Assembly (NCBI GenBank): GCA_964458325.1
Contig: CAYWIM010000007.1
Coordinates: forward strand, 13,420-77,419
Direction: 5' to 3'
DNA length: 64,000 nucleotides
DNA from: JAGMXM01 sp964458325
GTDB lineage: Bacteria; Verrucomicrobiota; Verrucomicrobiia; Limisphaerales; UBA1319
Within the stretch, counting starts at the first letter, position 1; each line of letters opens with the position of its first letter. The notes under the pieces were generated by a model. It searched no databases. It was not told the DNA's origin and saw only the letters and a program-made list of their open reading frames with translations. A program made the position numbers and the translations under genes. Positions 52,131 through 61,400 of the stretch are shown here, piece by piece.

Positions 52131-53257
52131 TTCGCCAGGGAGCGATGATGAATCCGACCCATCAGAGCCAGGCGCCGTGGAGCCATCGCCTGCTGGTCTG
52201 CTTTTTCAGCCTTCTGTTCGCCCTCCTGGTCTATTGGCTGCTGGGATTTGTCGTGCGCGACATTGCGACCTGGCCCGGCCCGGATTACGCCGCGCTCGAA
52301 GCCCAGATGATCGATCCGTCCTTGCGCCAGGAGGCCCAGGCGCTGCGCGAGCAGATCGAGGAATCCAACCGGCTCGTCAATGGGTATCGCCAGCGGCAGG
52401 CTGTCCTGCGCGACAGCACCGCCAATTCCGAGCGGACGATGAACCAGTTGCTCGAATTGCAGAAGCTGAACCTGCAAAAGAACCTCGCGCCGACCGAAGC
52501 CGACCAGCGGGCCTTTGACGAAAGCCGGCAGCTCTTCCTCGATCACCAGAAGAAATACCAGGAGATCAACGACCAGATCGCCACGGCCACCGAACGGCTC
52601 GAGAGCCTCGAGCGGCAGCAGCGCCAGTCCCAGAAACGGATCGAGGAACAGCGCCGGCCGGTGCAGGAGGCCTACGCGCGCCACTCGACGCTGCACCAGC
52701 TCAAGCTGGCGCTGGGGAAATTGTCCGTGCTGCTGCCATTGCTGGCGTTTGCGGTGTGGTTGTTCGTGAAGAAGCGCGGCGGCCTCTATGCCCCGATGAT
52801 TTACGGGTTCGGTCTGGCGGTGCTGGTCAAGGTCGGCATGGTGATGCACGAGCATTTCCCGCGGCGCTACTTCAAGTACATCCTGACGGTGGCCGCGTTG
52901 CTGCTGGCGGCGCGCGTGCTGGTCTACTTGCTTCGCCTTCGGGCGTTTCCCAAGCCGGACTGGCTGCTCAAGCAGCGCCGCGAGGCCTACGAGCGGTTTC
53001 GATGCCCCGTGTGCGGCTATCCAATCCGCCGCGGCCCGCTCAAGTTTATCCGGTGGAGCCGGCGCAACCTCCGTCGAATTCAACCCGCCAGCGACCCGTC
53101 CGATCGCACGGACGAGCCGTATATCTGCCCCGTATGCGCGACTTCCCTGTTCGAGGAATGCCCGGCATGCAAGGGGATTCGACATTCCCTGCTGCCCGCC
53201 TGCACCCACTGCGGAGCGCCGTCCAGTCCGGCGCAATCCCCTCGCCCCGGTGGATGA
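52127..53257 (+). CDS. Membrane protein with coiled coil and C-terminal zinc ribbons
   Basis: A 376-residue protein, no known family. It has one N-terminal membrane segment (about 26-46) and a long coiled coil (about 60-205: TERLESLERQQRQSQKRIEEQ). Three or so membrane segments follow (about 215-290: LSVLLPLLAFAVWLF, MIYGFGLAVLVKVGMVM, YILTVAALLLAARVLVYLL). Cytoplasmic or terminal CPVCGYP ... CPVCATSLFEECPACKG ... CTHCGAP make several zinc-binding pairs. A good Shine-Dalgarno (GGAGG) precedes the ATG, which overlaps the DUF1080 stop by 4 nt; ATG 52145 is an alternative. Its stop overlaps the propeller gene start by 4 nt. Confidence 0.7.
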   Translation: MIRQGAMMNPTHQSQAPWSHRLLVCFFSLLFALLVYWLLGFVVRDIATWPGPDYAALEAQMIDPSLRQEAQALREQIEESNRLVNGYRQRQAVLRDSTANSERTMNQLLELQKLNLQKNLAPTEADQRAFDESRQLFLDHQKKYQEINDQIATATERLESLERQQRQSQKRIEEQRRPVQEAYARHSTLHQLKLALGKLSVLLPLLAFAVWLFVKKRGGLYAPMIYGFGLAVLVKVGMVMHEHFPRRYFKYILTVAALLLAARVLVYLLRLRAFPKPDWLLKQRREAYERFRCPVCGYPIRRGPLKFIRWSRRNLRRIQPASDPSDRTDEPYICPVCATSLFEECPACKGIRHSLLPACTHCGAPSSPAQSPRPGG

Positions 53258-55971
53258 TTCGCTGGATCATCCTTATGTCCTCCCGATGCTCATCCTCGAA
53301 ACAGCGCCGGAAAATGGCAGTGGGGGTGCAGATCATCCTTCTCCTTGCGTTCGTGGGAACCAGGTCTTTTTTAGGGGGGACGGCACGAGGGGAAGCGAGT
53401 TCCTGGGAAGGGTGGGTGACGGCGGGAGCCAATCCGCAGCGGACATCGTGGGTGCCCGATGCAGCCCCTGGTGCGCTCGAAGAGACTTGGGTTAAGCCCA
53501 TCGAGCCGTACATCTCCCAGAAGGTGCAGATCGTCGCGGCCGGGGAGAAACTGTTCCTGTCAACCGCGCGCGGGCTTTATGCCTTCCACGCAGAGACCGG
53601 CGCCGATCTCTGGACCTATCCCACGGAACTTCCCCTGGGCCACTCGCCAGCCTGCGCCGGCGGCCGTATTTACGTCGGTGGATTGGATCGGAAGATCCAC
53701 GCCATGGACGCCAACACAGGCCGGGGCCTCTGGACATTCACCGCGCGGGGGGGATTCCATACGTCTCCGCTCGTGGTCGCCGGCGTTGTGTATGCCGGAA
53801 GCCGCGATGGACGCATGTATGCGATCGACGCCGCCACCGGAACGCTCGTTTGGGAATACCGGACGGGGGGGCAAATCCTTCAGTCCGCCGCATACGAGGA
53901 CGGCGTCATTATTTTCGGCTCTCAAGACGCGCGCGCTCATGCTCTCGATGCCAAGACGGGCGCGCGTGTGTGGCAGTCCAGGAAGCTCCCCGGCATGGGT
54001 TGGCACTCCTGGTGGCCTGTCATCTACAAAGACACCGTCCTGTTCACGCGGACGGAGGTTGAGAAGGGCTTGGTCGGGCTCCAGAACGAGTGGCTCTTCT
54101 CGAAGAAAATTCCGAATACGCTGCCGGGAATCCTCGGAACCGAGTTCGGCGACTGGGCGGCGGGCGAGCCGACGATCGATATTCGCACCAACCCCAACGG
54201 CGGCACGATCTCCGACTGGTTCGAGCGCTATCCGTGGCGGCGCAGTCTCATCGTGTTGGATCGTCGCACGGGCGAGGAAATCGCCTTTGATCTGGACAAG
54301 GACGGGATCGCGGATGCCGCTCCCATGCTCTGGGCCTGGACGCACGGGGGCACGTGCTACCCGCCGCTGGTCAGCGGCCACGATCAGGTGATTTACCTGC
54401 GCAGCATTAGCCACGCCGTGGGATCGGCGATTCCGGGAGCGCTGCTGATGGGCTGGAAGTACGGCACGCCATTTCTGAGCCTTCCCGTCTCGAGCGTCCA
54501 GGGCCAGAGCGGATTCTGGCCGGCCGACGAGCCGGTGGGGATTTCCGCCGGCGGGAGGTTCCTCTATTGGAATTTGTGCAACGATCGCTTTGTCGGGAGC
54601 GTGGACCTGTCCATCGCGAATTCCCCATTTCCGAACAGGGATGGCAGGCGCCAGTGGCGGCACGTGACGGGAGACGGCTTCAAGACCAACACCATGCCCG
54701 CAGGATACAATCGCCAGGCGAGCCCGTATTCTTGGAGCCTTGGCGGAACCAAGCCGATGTACTGGGCCCACGGCGACAACGCAGGACCCACGATCTACAA
54801 TGGCAGGATGTACGTGCATCGCGGCAATGCCATCGTTGCCTTCAGCCCCGGAGGATCCGGCTCGAGCGCGCCCGTCCTCGCCCCCGCGCGCGCGCCTTCT
54901 GGAGGCGCCGCTCCGGACCCGCTCTCCGAGACATTCCTTCGAGAGCAGCTCGAGGCGGAGGTTCAGAAGATTTTAGACGCAGGTCATCTGAAGGCGGGAT
55001 TTGCGAAAATCGGGCTTGTGGACTTCATGACCGTCAGCAGTCTGGGGCAGTATCTTCTCCATTACTGGCACAATCCCGCGGAGATGCTCGCCACGCTGCT
55101 GCGCGCGCTTCCTCACCTGCCCGCCCCCATGCAGGACAAGGTCCGCCAGTATCTGAAAGATGAATACAGCGCCTTCCCTCCGTACCAATACGTGCATATT
55201 GGATTCCGGGACGGAGCGCCGCGCGAGCCCTTCGAGTATCCCCCCTCGACGCCGCGAGTTTTCGAGCACGATTTCGGCCCGCTTTCGGGCAGCCCGTTCC
55301 GCGTCTGGAGCAAACCACCGCAGAACGTTTATGCGATGTGGAAGTACGCCCAGGCGGGATTGGCCGAGCCGGCCACCGTGTTCCGCCAGGCCGCGGGTGT
55401 GATCGGCAAGACGCCGGCGGACGATGTGCTCGAGGCTTTCCCGCATGTCCACAACGCCTGCATCGCCGGCTACGTCGGCTACGTGGAATTGGCCAAGATG
55501 GCTGGCCAGCCGCACGCCGCGGAACAGGCGGAATTGAACCGCCTCTTGGAGCTTCGGGCGCGGAGCTTCCGGTGGGACGTGCAGGCCAATACCGGGAACA
55601 GACAGAGCGACCAGTACTTCTACACCCTCATCACCGCCTGGAATTTCATGTTCCTCGTTCCCGAGCTGGCGGACTATCTGCGCCAGCACGCGCTGCCGAA
55701 GGCGCAGGAAGCCGTCGAGCGCTACACGCGCATGGCGCCTTATTGGATGGCCGGGCACAACGAAGAGGTCCAGCACGAGAACGGGCTCACCCCTCTCCAG
55801 CAAACCCACGCGCTCTTCCAAGCCAAGGCGCAGGTGCTGAGAGCTTCTCGAGAAGAGCTGGCCGGGCTCCTCGACACCCCCTTGGTTCCTGCCGGCGACC
55901 TTGATTACATCGATAATCTGATTGCGATTCTCGAAGCGCCTTTGGGCTTCCCTCGCACCGGGCCGATGTAA
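53254..55971 (+). CDS. Exported PQQ-type propeller protein with an uncharacterised C-terminal helical domain
   Basis: A 905-residue protein. After a signal peptide (about 20-48) there are at least five PQQ/quinoprotein-type blades over about 50-550 (LYAFHAETGADLWTYPT, IHAMDANTGRGLWTF, MYAIDAATGTLVWEY, AHALDAKTGARVWQS). The C-terminal 350 residues are helical, with a long Phe/Tyr/Trp-rich stretch (QSDQYFYTLITAWNFMFLVPE) and a toroid-like look. No quinone-binding catalytic Asp pair was seen, so this is more likely a scaffold or sugar-binding protein than a dehydrogenase. The start overlaps the zinc-ribbon gene stop (ATGA); MSSRCSSSK or MAVGVQ later are alternatives. Confidence 0.75.
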   Translation: MIRWIILMSSRCSSSKQRRKMAVGVQIILLLAFVGTRSFLGGTARGEASSWEGWVTAGANPQRTSWVPDAAPGALEETWVKPIEPYISQKVQIVAAGEKLFLSTARGLYAFHAETGADLWTYPTELPLGHSPACAGGRIYVGGLDRKIHAMDANTGRGLWTFTARGGFHTSPLVVAGVVYAGSRDGRMYAIDAATGTLVWEYRTGGQILQSAAYEDGVIIFGSQDARAHALDAKTGARVWQSRKLPGMGWHSWWPVIYKDTVLFTRTEVEKGLVGLQNEWLFSKKIPNTLPGILGTEFGDWAAGEPTIDIRTNPNGGTISDWFERYPWRRSLIVLDRRTGEEIAFDLDKDGIADAAPMLWAWTHGGTCYPPLVSGHDQVIYLRSISHAVGSAIPGALLMGWKYGTPFLSLPVSSVQGQSGFWPADEPVGISAGGRFLYWNLCNDRFVGSVDLSIANSPFPNRDGRRQWRHVTGDGFKTNTMPAGYNRQASPYSWSLGGTKPMYWAHGDNAGPTIYNGRMYVHRGNAIVAFSPGGSGSSAPVLAPARAPSGGAAPDPLSETFLREQLEAEVQKILDAGHLKAGFAKIGLVDFMTVSSLGQYLLHYWHNPAEMLATLLRALPHLPAPMQDKVRQYLKDEYSAFPPYQYVHIGFRDGAPREPFEYPPSTPRVFEHDFGPLSGSPFRVWSKPPQNVYAMWKYAQAGLAEPATVFRQAAGVIGKTPADDVLEAFPHVHNACIAGYVGYVELAKMAGQPHAAEQAELNRLLELRARSFRWDVQANTGNRQSDQYFYTLITAWNFMFLVPELADYLRQHALPKAQEAVERYTRMAPYWMAGHNEEVQHENGLTPLQQTHALFQAKAQVLRASREELAGLLDTPLVPAGDLDYIDNLIAILEAPLGFPRTGPM

Positions 55972-56158
55972 TCGGTTGCTTCACGGCGCGGGCGCCTTCC
56001 GGCGCTCAATCCTCAGCCGGAGCGAAGCTGGGCTTGATCGCGCACCCAAGGCGTTGCGCCGCCACACCGCCGCAAACTCTCAAGAAACAAACGGAAAGTC
56101 GCATGGACAGGGCAGATGCATTGCGTGCTAAATGCTGCCGTCCAATTCGAAATACAAA

Positions 56159-57730
56159 ATGAAAACGAGAAATCGGTTTTGCCTTCTCATCTCCTTGCTC
56201 GCGCCCGGGATATCCGCGGCAACGGCCGCCCCAGCGAATACGCCCGCCGTTCCGCGCTGGGAGCCGCACGATTTCAGCTTCGGCACCAAGGCCCAGCCGC
56301 CCAACCCGTTCCTGGTGGAGTTTTCCGCCACCGTCAAGAAGCCGGATGGGACTACATTTTGGCTGCCAGGGTTTTTCGACGGCAACGGTGCGTGGAAAGT
56401 GCGCGTCGCGCCAACCACCGAAGGGCTGTGGTCGCTCGTGACGAAATCCGACGTGCCGGAGCTTAACGGCCGGTCGGCCGTGTTCACCGGCGTGAAGAAT
56501 CCGAACCCGAACGTCCACGGCACGTTGCGCGTGGACAAAGCCAACCCGCATCACTTCGTCTTCGACGACGGCACGCGGTTCTTCATGCAGGGCTACGAAT
56601 ACGACTGGCTCTGGGCGCTGGACATGGACCAGCCGGGCGTGCCAACGGTGGCGCAGTCGCTGGATATCCTCGCCCGCCACGGCTTCAACTGCATCATCCT
56701 CAATTCCTACGCCCACGACACGGGTTGGCGCAACGGGAAGAGCAGCCCTGATGATTATGGTCCGCCGCTGCTCTATCCCTGGCAAGGCTCGAACGACCAG
56801 CCCGACCACCGCCGGATGAACCCCGCCTATTGGCAGCATTACGACCGGGTGGTGGCGGCGCTGAACGAGCGCGGCATCCAGGCGCACGTGCTCATCAAGG
56901 TCTATAACAAACAGGTCAACTGGCCCAAGCGCGGCAGCGCCGAGGAGCAGCTGTTTTTCCGCTGGCTCGTCGCGCGCTATGCCGCGTATCCCAACGTCAT
57001 CTGGGATTTCTCCAAGGAGGCGCACAACGAGAAAGACCTCGCCTACAAACAAGGCATGCTCAAATTCCTGCGTGAAATCGATCCGTATCATCACCTGACG
57101 ACCGTGCATGATGACGACCAGGCTAACGATAGCGGTGCGTACGATGAGCTGACGGATTATCGTGCCGATCAACAGCACGGGAAGTGGCATGAGGTGATCC
57201 TGCGGCAGCGCGAGCGCCGCGCATGGCCGGTCGTCAACGTCGAGTTTGGGTATGAGCACGGGTCCAAGGGAACGAATGACCTCACCTATCGCGTGGGGCA
57301 GCCGCCGGAAGAAGTGCTGCGCCGCGCCTGGGAGATCCAGATGGCCGGCGGCTACACCGCCTACTACTACACTTACACCGCATGGGACATCCTTCGTCCA
57401 CTCGACGTGCCGCCGGGGTATGCCTACTTCAAACACTTCGGCGATTTCTGGCGCGCGACGGAGTATTGGAAACTCGAACCGTCGGACAATCGGGTGAACC
57501 ATGGCTGGTGTCTGGCGCAGCCGGGTCGCGAATACGTCGTGTTTCAAAATCAAGCGCGGCCGTTCACGCTGGACATCGCCGATGCGAAATCCCCGCTCAA
57601 AGCCGAGTGGTTCAATCCGCACACCGGCAAGCGGGCCGATGCCGGCTCACTCGCCAGTGGAACGGCGAGCCTCACGCCGCCCGCCGGCTGGGGAGCCGCG
57701 CCCCTCGTGCTGCATCTTCAGGCGCATTGA
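56159..57730 (+). CDS. Secreted DUF5060/DUF4038 glycoside hydrolase-like protein
   Basis: The protein has 523 residues with a signal peptide (MKTRNRFCLLISLLAPGI...). The N-terminal DUF5060-like beta domain (about 30-120: VKKPDGTTFWLPGFFDGNGAWKVRV) is followed by a TIM-barrel of DUF4038 type (about 140-440: FFMQGYEYDWLWAL, HGFNCIILNSYAHDTGWR, NVIWDFSKEAHNEKD, WPVVNVEFGYEH), with candidate catalytic acids in those loops, and a beta C-terminus. Some relatives are apiosidases or other pectin-acting enzymes; the exact sugar is unknown. It stands alone. Confidence 0.85.
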   Translation: MKTRNRFCLLISLLAPGISAATAAPANTPAVPRWEPHDFSFGTKAQPPNPFLVEFSATVKKPDGTTFWLPGFFDGNGAWKVRVAPTTEGLWSLVTKSDVPELNGRSAVFTGVKNPNPNVHGTLRVDKANPHHFVFDDGTRFFMQGYEYDWLWALDMDQPGVPTVAQSLDILARHGFNCIILNSYAHDTGWRNGKSSPDDYGPPLLYPWQGSNDQPDHRRMNPAYWQHYDRVVAALNERGIQAHVLIKVYNKQVNWPKRGSAEEQLFFRWLVARYAAYPNVIWDFSKEAHNEKDLAYKQGMLKFLREIDPYHHLTTVHDDDQANDSGAYDELTDYRADQQHGKWHEVILRQRERRAWPVVNVEFGYEHGSKGTNDLTYRVGQPPEEVLRRAWEIQMAGGYTAYYYTYTAWDILRPLDVPPGYAYFKHFGDFWRATEYWKLEPSDNRVNHGWCLAQPGREYVVFQNQARPFTLDIADAKSPLKAEWFNPHTGKRADAGSLASGTASLTPPAGWGAAPLVLHLQAH

Positions 57731-58025
57731 TCCACCTGCGGGCGCCGTTCGAGCCGCCAGCCGGGAGCGTCGGCAGCCACCCGCGGTTTGCCGGATTCGA
57801 CCACTCAGCCTCCGGCAAACACGGGCCGGAAGCCCGCCTCTCCGAGGATATTGCCAGTCATTGCCGCATTCTGCCAGGCATGTCCTGCCGCATCAAGATC
57901 CACCAAGAACCCATAGCGTGGATTCTCCTTACGTCGGCTGCTACGGTTTCCTAATCCTGTTCTGACCGGCAGGGCGAGCGCCCGAAAAGTTTTGACGGAC
58001 TGTTGGGGTCTTCTATGGTCAGGTA
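57731..58025. other. Intergenic region before the third sulfatase
   Basis: About 295 nt with no clear gene, RNA or repeat found. It probably holds the sulfatase promoter. Confidence 0.4.
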
Positions 58026-59477
58026 ATGAACCTGGCTCAGCATTCGACTTCGGCGTTCGCCGTGGGGCTCCAACCGCAGCGTTATTTCCATGTCTTGAAG
58101 GAGGGGATCGGCGGCATGTGCATCCTGGCCCTGGCGCTTTGCGGCCGGGCGGAGCAAGCCGCGAAGCATCCCAACGTGCTGCTCATAACCACGGATCAGC
58201 AGCAGGTCACGGCGACCAGCGCCGCGGGCAATCCCCTGCTGAAGACCCCGCACATGGACTCCATCGCTGCCCACGGGGTGTATTTTACCAGGTCCTACTG
58301 CGCCTATCCGCTATGCAGTCCCTCGCGGTCGGCGTTGCACACCGGCCGCACGCCGCATGAAATCAAAGTGGACCGCAACTCGGTGCCGATTGACCCCGCC
58401 ATGCCGATTTCAGGCCAGGTGTTTCGCGCCGCCGGCTACGATACCGCCTATGCCGGCAAGTGGCACATGCCCAATGCATATCCCACCGACGGCATCGCCG
58501 GCTTCGAGGTGCTGAACAAGACGACGCGCCAGGGGAAGCTGGCGCATGACGTGGATGAGGCGACCATGAATGCGGCCATCGAGTTCCTCCAGCGCAAGCA
58601 TGACAAGCCTTTCTACCTGGTGGTTTCCTTCATCAACCCGCATGACATCTGCCTGCCGGCCGGAGGGAGCAGCCCGCTGCTGGCTGCGGTGTGGCAGAAA
58701 TACCAGCCACCTGCCGGCGCCCCGTTGCCGCCGCTGCCCGCCAATTTCGGCCCGACCGGCGGCGGACCGGGTCCGTTGCTGGCCAAACATGAGGAGTGGG
58801 ATGAGAACCAATGGCAACGGTATCGCTACGCCTATTACCGGATGGTCGAGGACGTGGACCAGCAGGTCGGGCGTGTCCTCGAGACGCTGCGTGAAACCGG
58901 GCAGGAGGACCAGACCCTCATTGTCTTCACCAGCGACCATGGCGAGGGACTCGGCTCGCATCGCTGGACCGGCAAGATGATGTTCTACGAGGAAGAATCT
59001 GCCGTGCCATTGATCATTAGCTGGAAAGGTGTGACCCCGCCGGGACGGATGGATCGGAATCACTTGGTTTCAACCCTCGATGTGCTGCCGACCCTGTGTG
59101 ACTACGCGGGCATTCAGCCGCCTCCCCTGATGCGCGGAGAGAGTCTGCGGCGCGTCATCGAGAATCCAGCACAGCCCGGCCACGAGTTTGTCGCCTCGGA
59201 AATGGCCGGCGGCGGGGCACGGCGCGGAGGGCGGAGTTTCATGGTGCGGACGAAGCAGCATAAATACGTGCGGCTGGCCGGCCCCACGACGACCGAGCTG
59301 TTGTTCGACCTGGAAGCCGATCCCGGTGAAAGGAAGAACCTCGCTGCCGATCAGGCAGCCGCCCGCGAGCTGGAGCGTCACCGTCAACTCCTGACGCAAT
59401 GGAAGAAAACGACGGAGGAAGACCAATACCCCATCCCAACTGACCCACCTGCGAAGCGCAAGAAGGCGAAACAATAA
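58026..59477 (+). CDS. Secreted Cys-type sulfatase (third)
   Basis: A protein of 483 residues. HPNVLLITTDQQQVTATSA starts the fold. The formylglycine motif is C97-S-P-S-R101 (YPLCSPSRSALHTGRTP), and the second metal site is IVFTSDHGEGLGSHRWTGK. This belongs to the large type I group. The Lys-rich C-terminus (KRKKAKQ) is unusual. ATG 58116 (MCILALAL) has a better ribosome-binding site (AAGGAGG) but leaves a very short signal; the longer form is kept. Substrate class cannot be read from sequence alone. Confidence 0.9.
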   Translation: MNLAQHSTSAFAVGLQPQRYFHVLKEGIGGMCILALALCGRAEQAAKHPNVLLITTDQQQVTATSAAGNPLLKTPHMDSIAAHGVYFTRSYCAYPLCSPSRSALHTGRTPHEIKVDRNSVPIDPAMPISGQVFRAAGYDTAYAGKWHMPNAYPTDGIAGFEVLNKTTRQGKLAHDVDEATMNAAIEFLQRKHDKPFYLVVSFINPHDICLPAGGSSPLLAAVWQKYQPPAGAPLPPLPANFGPTGGGPGPLLAKHEEWDENQWQRYRYAYYRMVEDVDQQVGRVLETLRETGQEDQTLIVFTSDHGEGLGSHRWTGKMMFYEEESAVPLIISWKGVTPPGRMDRNHLVSTLDVLPTLCDYAGIQPPPLMRGESLRRVIENPAQPGHEFVASEMAGGGARRGGRSFMVRTKQHKYVRLAGPTTTELLFDLEADPGERKNLAADQAAARELERHRQLLTQWKKTTEEDQYPIPTDPPAKRKKAKQ

Positions 59478-59529
59478 GCGTGGCGTGCATCAGGATCGGC
59501 TTGGACGCGGCAGGCGAAAGCGCACAACC

Positions 59530-59640
59530 TTAGGGTCTGGATGGCATCTTCCAATACAGCCCGACACATTCGAAGGTCGGCACGGCGTTGGGATTCGCCG
59601 CGGGATCGGCGGCTTGGACCAACCCTGGAGGCCACACCAT
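59530..59640 (-). pseudogene. Remnant of the start of a secreted protein
   Basis: On the minus strand a 36-codon frame reads MVWPPGLVQAADPAANPNAV then PTFECVGLYWK before a stop. The pattern (hydrophobic signal end, then PTFxCxGLYW) resembles the N-terminus of secreted proteins I recall from Verrucomicrobiota and Planctomycetota. Nothing recognisable continues past the stop. The best reading is a gene start left by deletion. Confidence 0.4.
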
Positions 59641-59795
59641 CGTGAGAACCAACGCCAACTCACACGCGCTCCGACGGTCCGCCGATGAAAGTTCAGTTTC
59701 GCAATCTGCGGATCAAGAGGATGTGAGCCCCATGGCCGGCGATTCAATGACACCGCGAATGGCAAATAGCCGGGACTGACACGAATAGTGATTCT

Positions 59796-61370
59796 ATGAA
59801 AGCCAATCGGATTCGCGCCTCGCGCCGAGTAGCAGCCGCGGCGGCTGGCGCGTTGCTCATCGCACTGTTATCCGGGATGAGCTGTGCGCTCCCGGCAGCC
59901 CAGCCTGCCGCTCCAATCGTGCTGGTCAAGGACGGCCGCCCGGAAATCCGCATCGTCGCCGGCAGCATTCCGGAGCCCGTGACCGAGCTGCGGCATTACC
60001 TGAAAGAAATATCCGGCGCCGAGCTGACCGTGGTTGCGGCGCGGTCGGGCGTCGCGGGCATTTACGTGGGCACGGTGGCCGATTTTCCCTGGCTGCCGCG
60101 GGTTCAACTTGATGCACGAGACCTCGGCCAGGAAGGCTTTCTCATCCGGAGCGATGGGACGAATCTGTTCCTGCTGGGCGCCCAGGCTGCCGGAGTGCCG
60201 CATGCGGTCGTCAGCTTCCTCGATGCTCTGGGATGCCGCTGGTTTTTTCCCGGGAAGACGTGGGAGTGCATTCCGCGGCAGCCGACGATTGCGGGCAGTT
60301 GGGACCAGGCCAGCCGGCCGAGCTTCGCAACCCAGCGGAAGATCTGGTACGGCTTCGGCACGTACAAGCCCTGTGAAGCCGATTACGCGGCCTGGTCGCG
60401 CCACAACCGCCTGGGCGGCGCTGTCGGGGTCACGATCGGCCACACGTGGCATGGATTGGATCCGGGAAAGGATTTCGCGGCGCACCCGGAGTGGTTCGCC
60501 CTGGTCGACGGCCAGCGCAAGGCTGCCAAGCCCTGTTACAGCCATCCGGAGGTAGCGCGACGAGCTGTCGAGCATGCGCTGGCCCAGGCCGAGCGCGGGG
60601 CGGGCATGATCAGCATGAGCCCGCCCGACGGGCTCGGTTATTGCGAGTGCGAAAGGTGCTTTGCCGTTTTCGGGGGCGGTGCTCCCGAGGCCAGGCACGG
60701 GACCTGGTTCTCCCGGCGGCCCGATGGCGTGGTCGTGAGCGCCACCTCGGAAACGCTGTTCCGGTTCATCAACCAGGTCGCCGCGGCTGTGGCGGAGAAA
60801 CATCCCGACACGCTGTTCGGCGCATATGCTTACAGCGCTTACTCGCATCCGCCCTCCTTCAAGCTGCATCCGAATGTCTTCCTGCAAACCACAACCGCGT
60901 TTCGCCGCACGGACCTGTCGCTGGAACAGCAGCTCGATGCGCTGAAAACCCGAGCCAGCCGGATCGGGATCCGCGATTACTACAGCGTCTACCAATGGGA
61001 CTGGGATTATCCCTCCGCTGGCAAGCTCGAGCCTGCCCGGCTCCCAAACGAGCTGCGGCTTTACCTGCATTATCTGGCCTTGCGGGTGCGGCTGGATCGA
61101 GCGGCCGAGCGAGGCGATCCGCAAGCGACGCTCGATGCCATTCAGGCCGAAACCGTCTTTGGCGGGCGTTTGACCTACACCCATATGATTCACACGCGTC
61201 CCTTATTGGGGAAGGCGTTCCTGCGCCGGTTCAAGCCGTTCGAGGCATTGCTGGCCAATGTGCCTGCCGCCCAGAAGGAAGGGGCCGGCTGGCGGCAGGT
61301 GGGCGCGCCGCCTGCCCCCGAGGAATTGGATCGGCTCTGGGCCGAGGATCAGCGGTTTCTCGGGCTGTAA
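59796..61370 (+). CDS. Secreted DUF4838-domain protein, possibly shortened
   Basis: A protein of 524 residues with a signal peptide (about 8-37). A GH20/67-like N-terminal domain (about 40-130: ELRHYLKEISGAELTVV) precedes a TIM-barrel-like DUF4838 region (about 130-430: HAVVSFLDALGCRWFFPGKTWE, GMISMSPPDGLGYCECERC, TRASRIGIRDYYSVYQWDWD). From about 425 the sequence jumps directly to a C-terminal segment (LRLYLHYLALRVRLDRAAERG). Family members I know are usually longer, so an internal deletion is possible. Probably involved in glycan breakdown; the substrate is unknown. Confidence 0.75.
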   Translation: MKANRIRASRRVAAAAAGALLIALLSGMSCALPAAQPAAPIVLVKDGRPEIRIVAGSIPEPVTELRHYLKEISGAELTVVAARSGVAGIYVGTVADFPWLPRVQLDARDLGQEGFLIRSDGTNLFLLGAQAAGVPHAVVSFLDALGCRWFFPGKTWECIPRQPTIAGSWDQASRPSFATQRKIWYGFGTYKPCEADYAAWSRHNRLGGAVGVTIGHTWHGLDPGKDFAAHPEWFALVDGQRKAAKPCYSHPEVARRAVEHALAQAERGAGMISMSPPDGLGYCECERCFAVFGGGAPEARHGTWFSRRPDGVVVSATSETLFRFINQVAAAVAEKHPDTLFGAYAYSAYSHPPSFKLHPNVFLQTTTAFRRTDLSLEQQLDALKTRASRIGIRDYYSVYQWDWDYPSAGKLEPARLPNELRLYLHYLALRVRLDRAAERGDPQATLDAIQAETVFGGRLTYTHMIHTRPLLGKAFLRRFKPFEALLANVPAAQKEGAGWRQVGAPPAPEELDRLWAEDQRFLGL

Positions 61371-61400
61371 TTGGAATACATGTTAATCAATCACAGGCAT

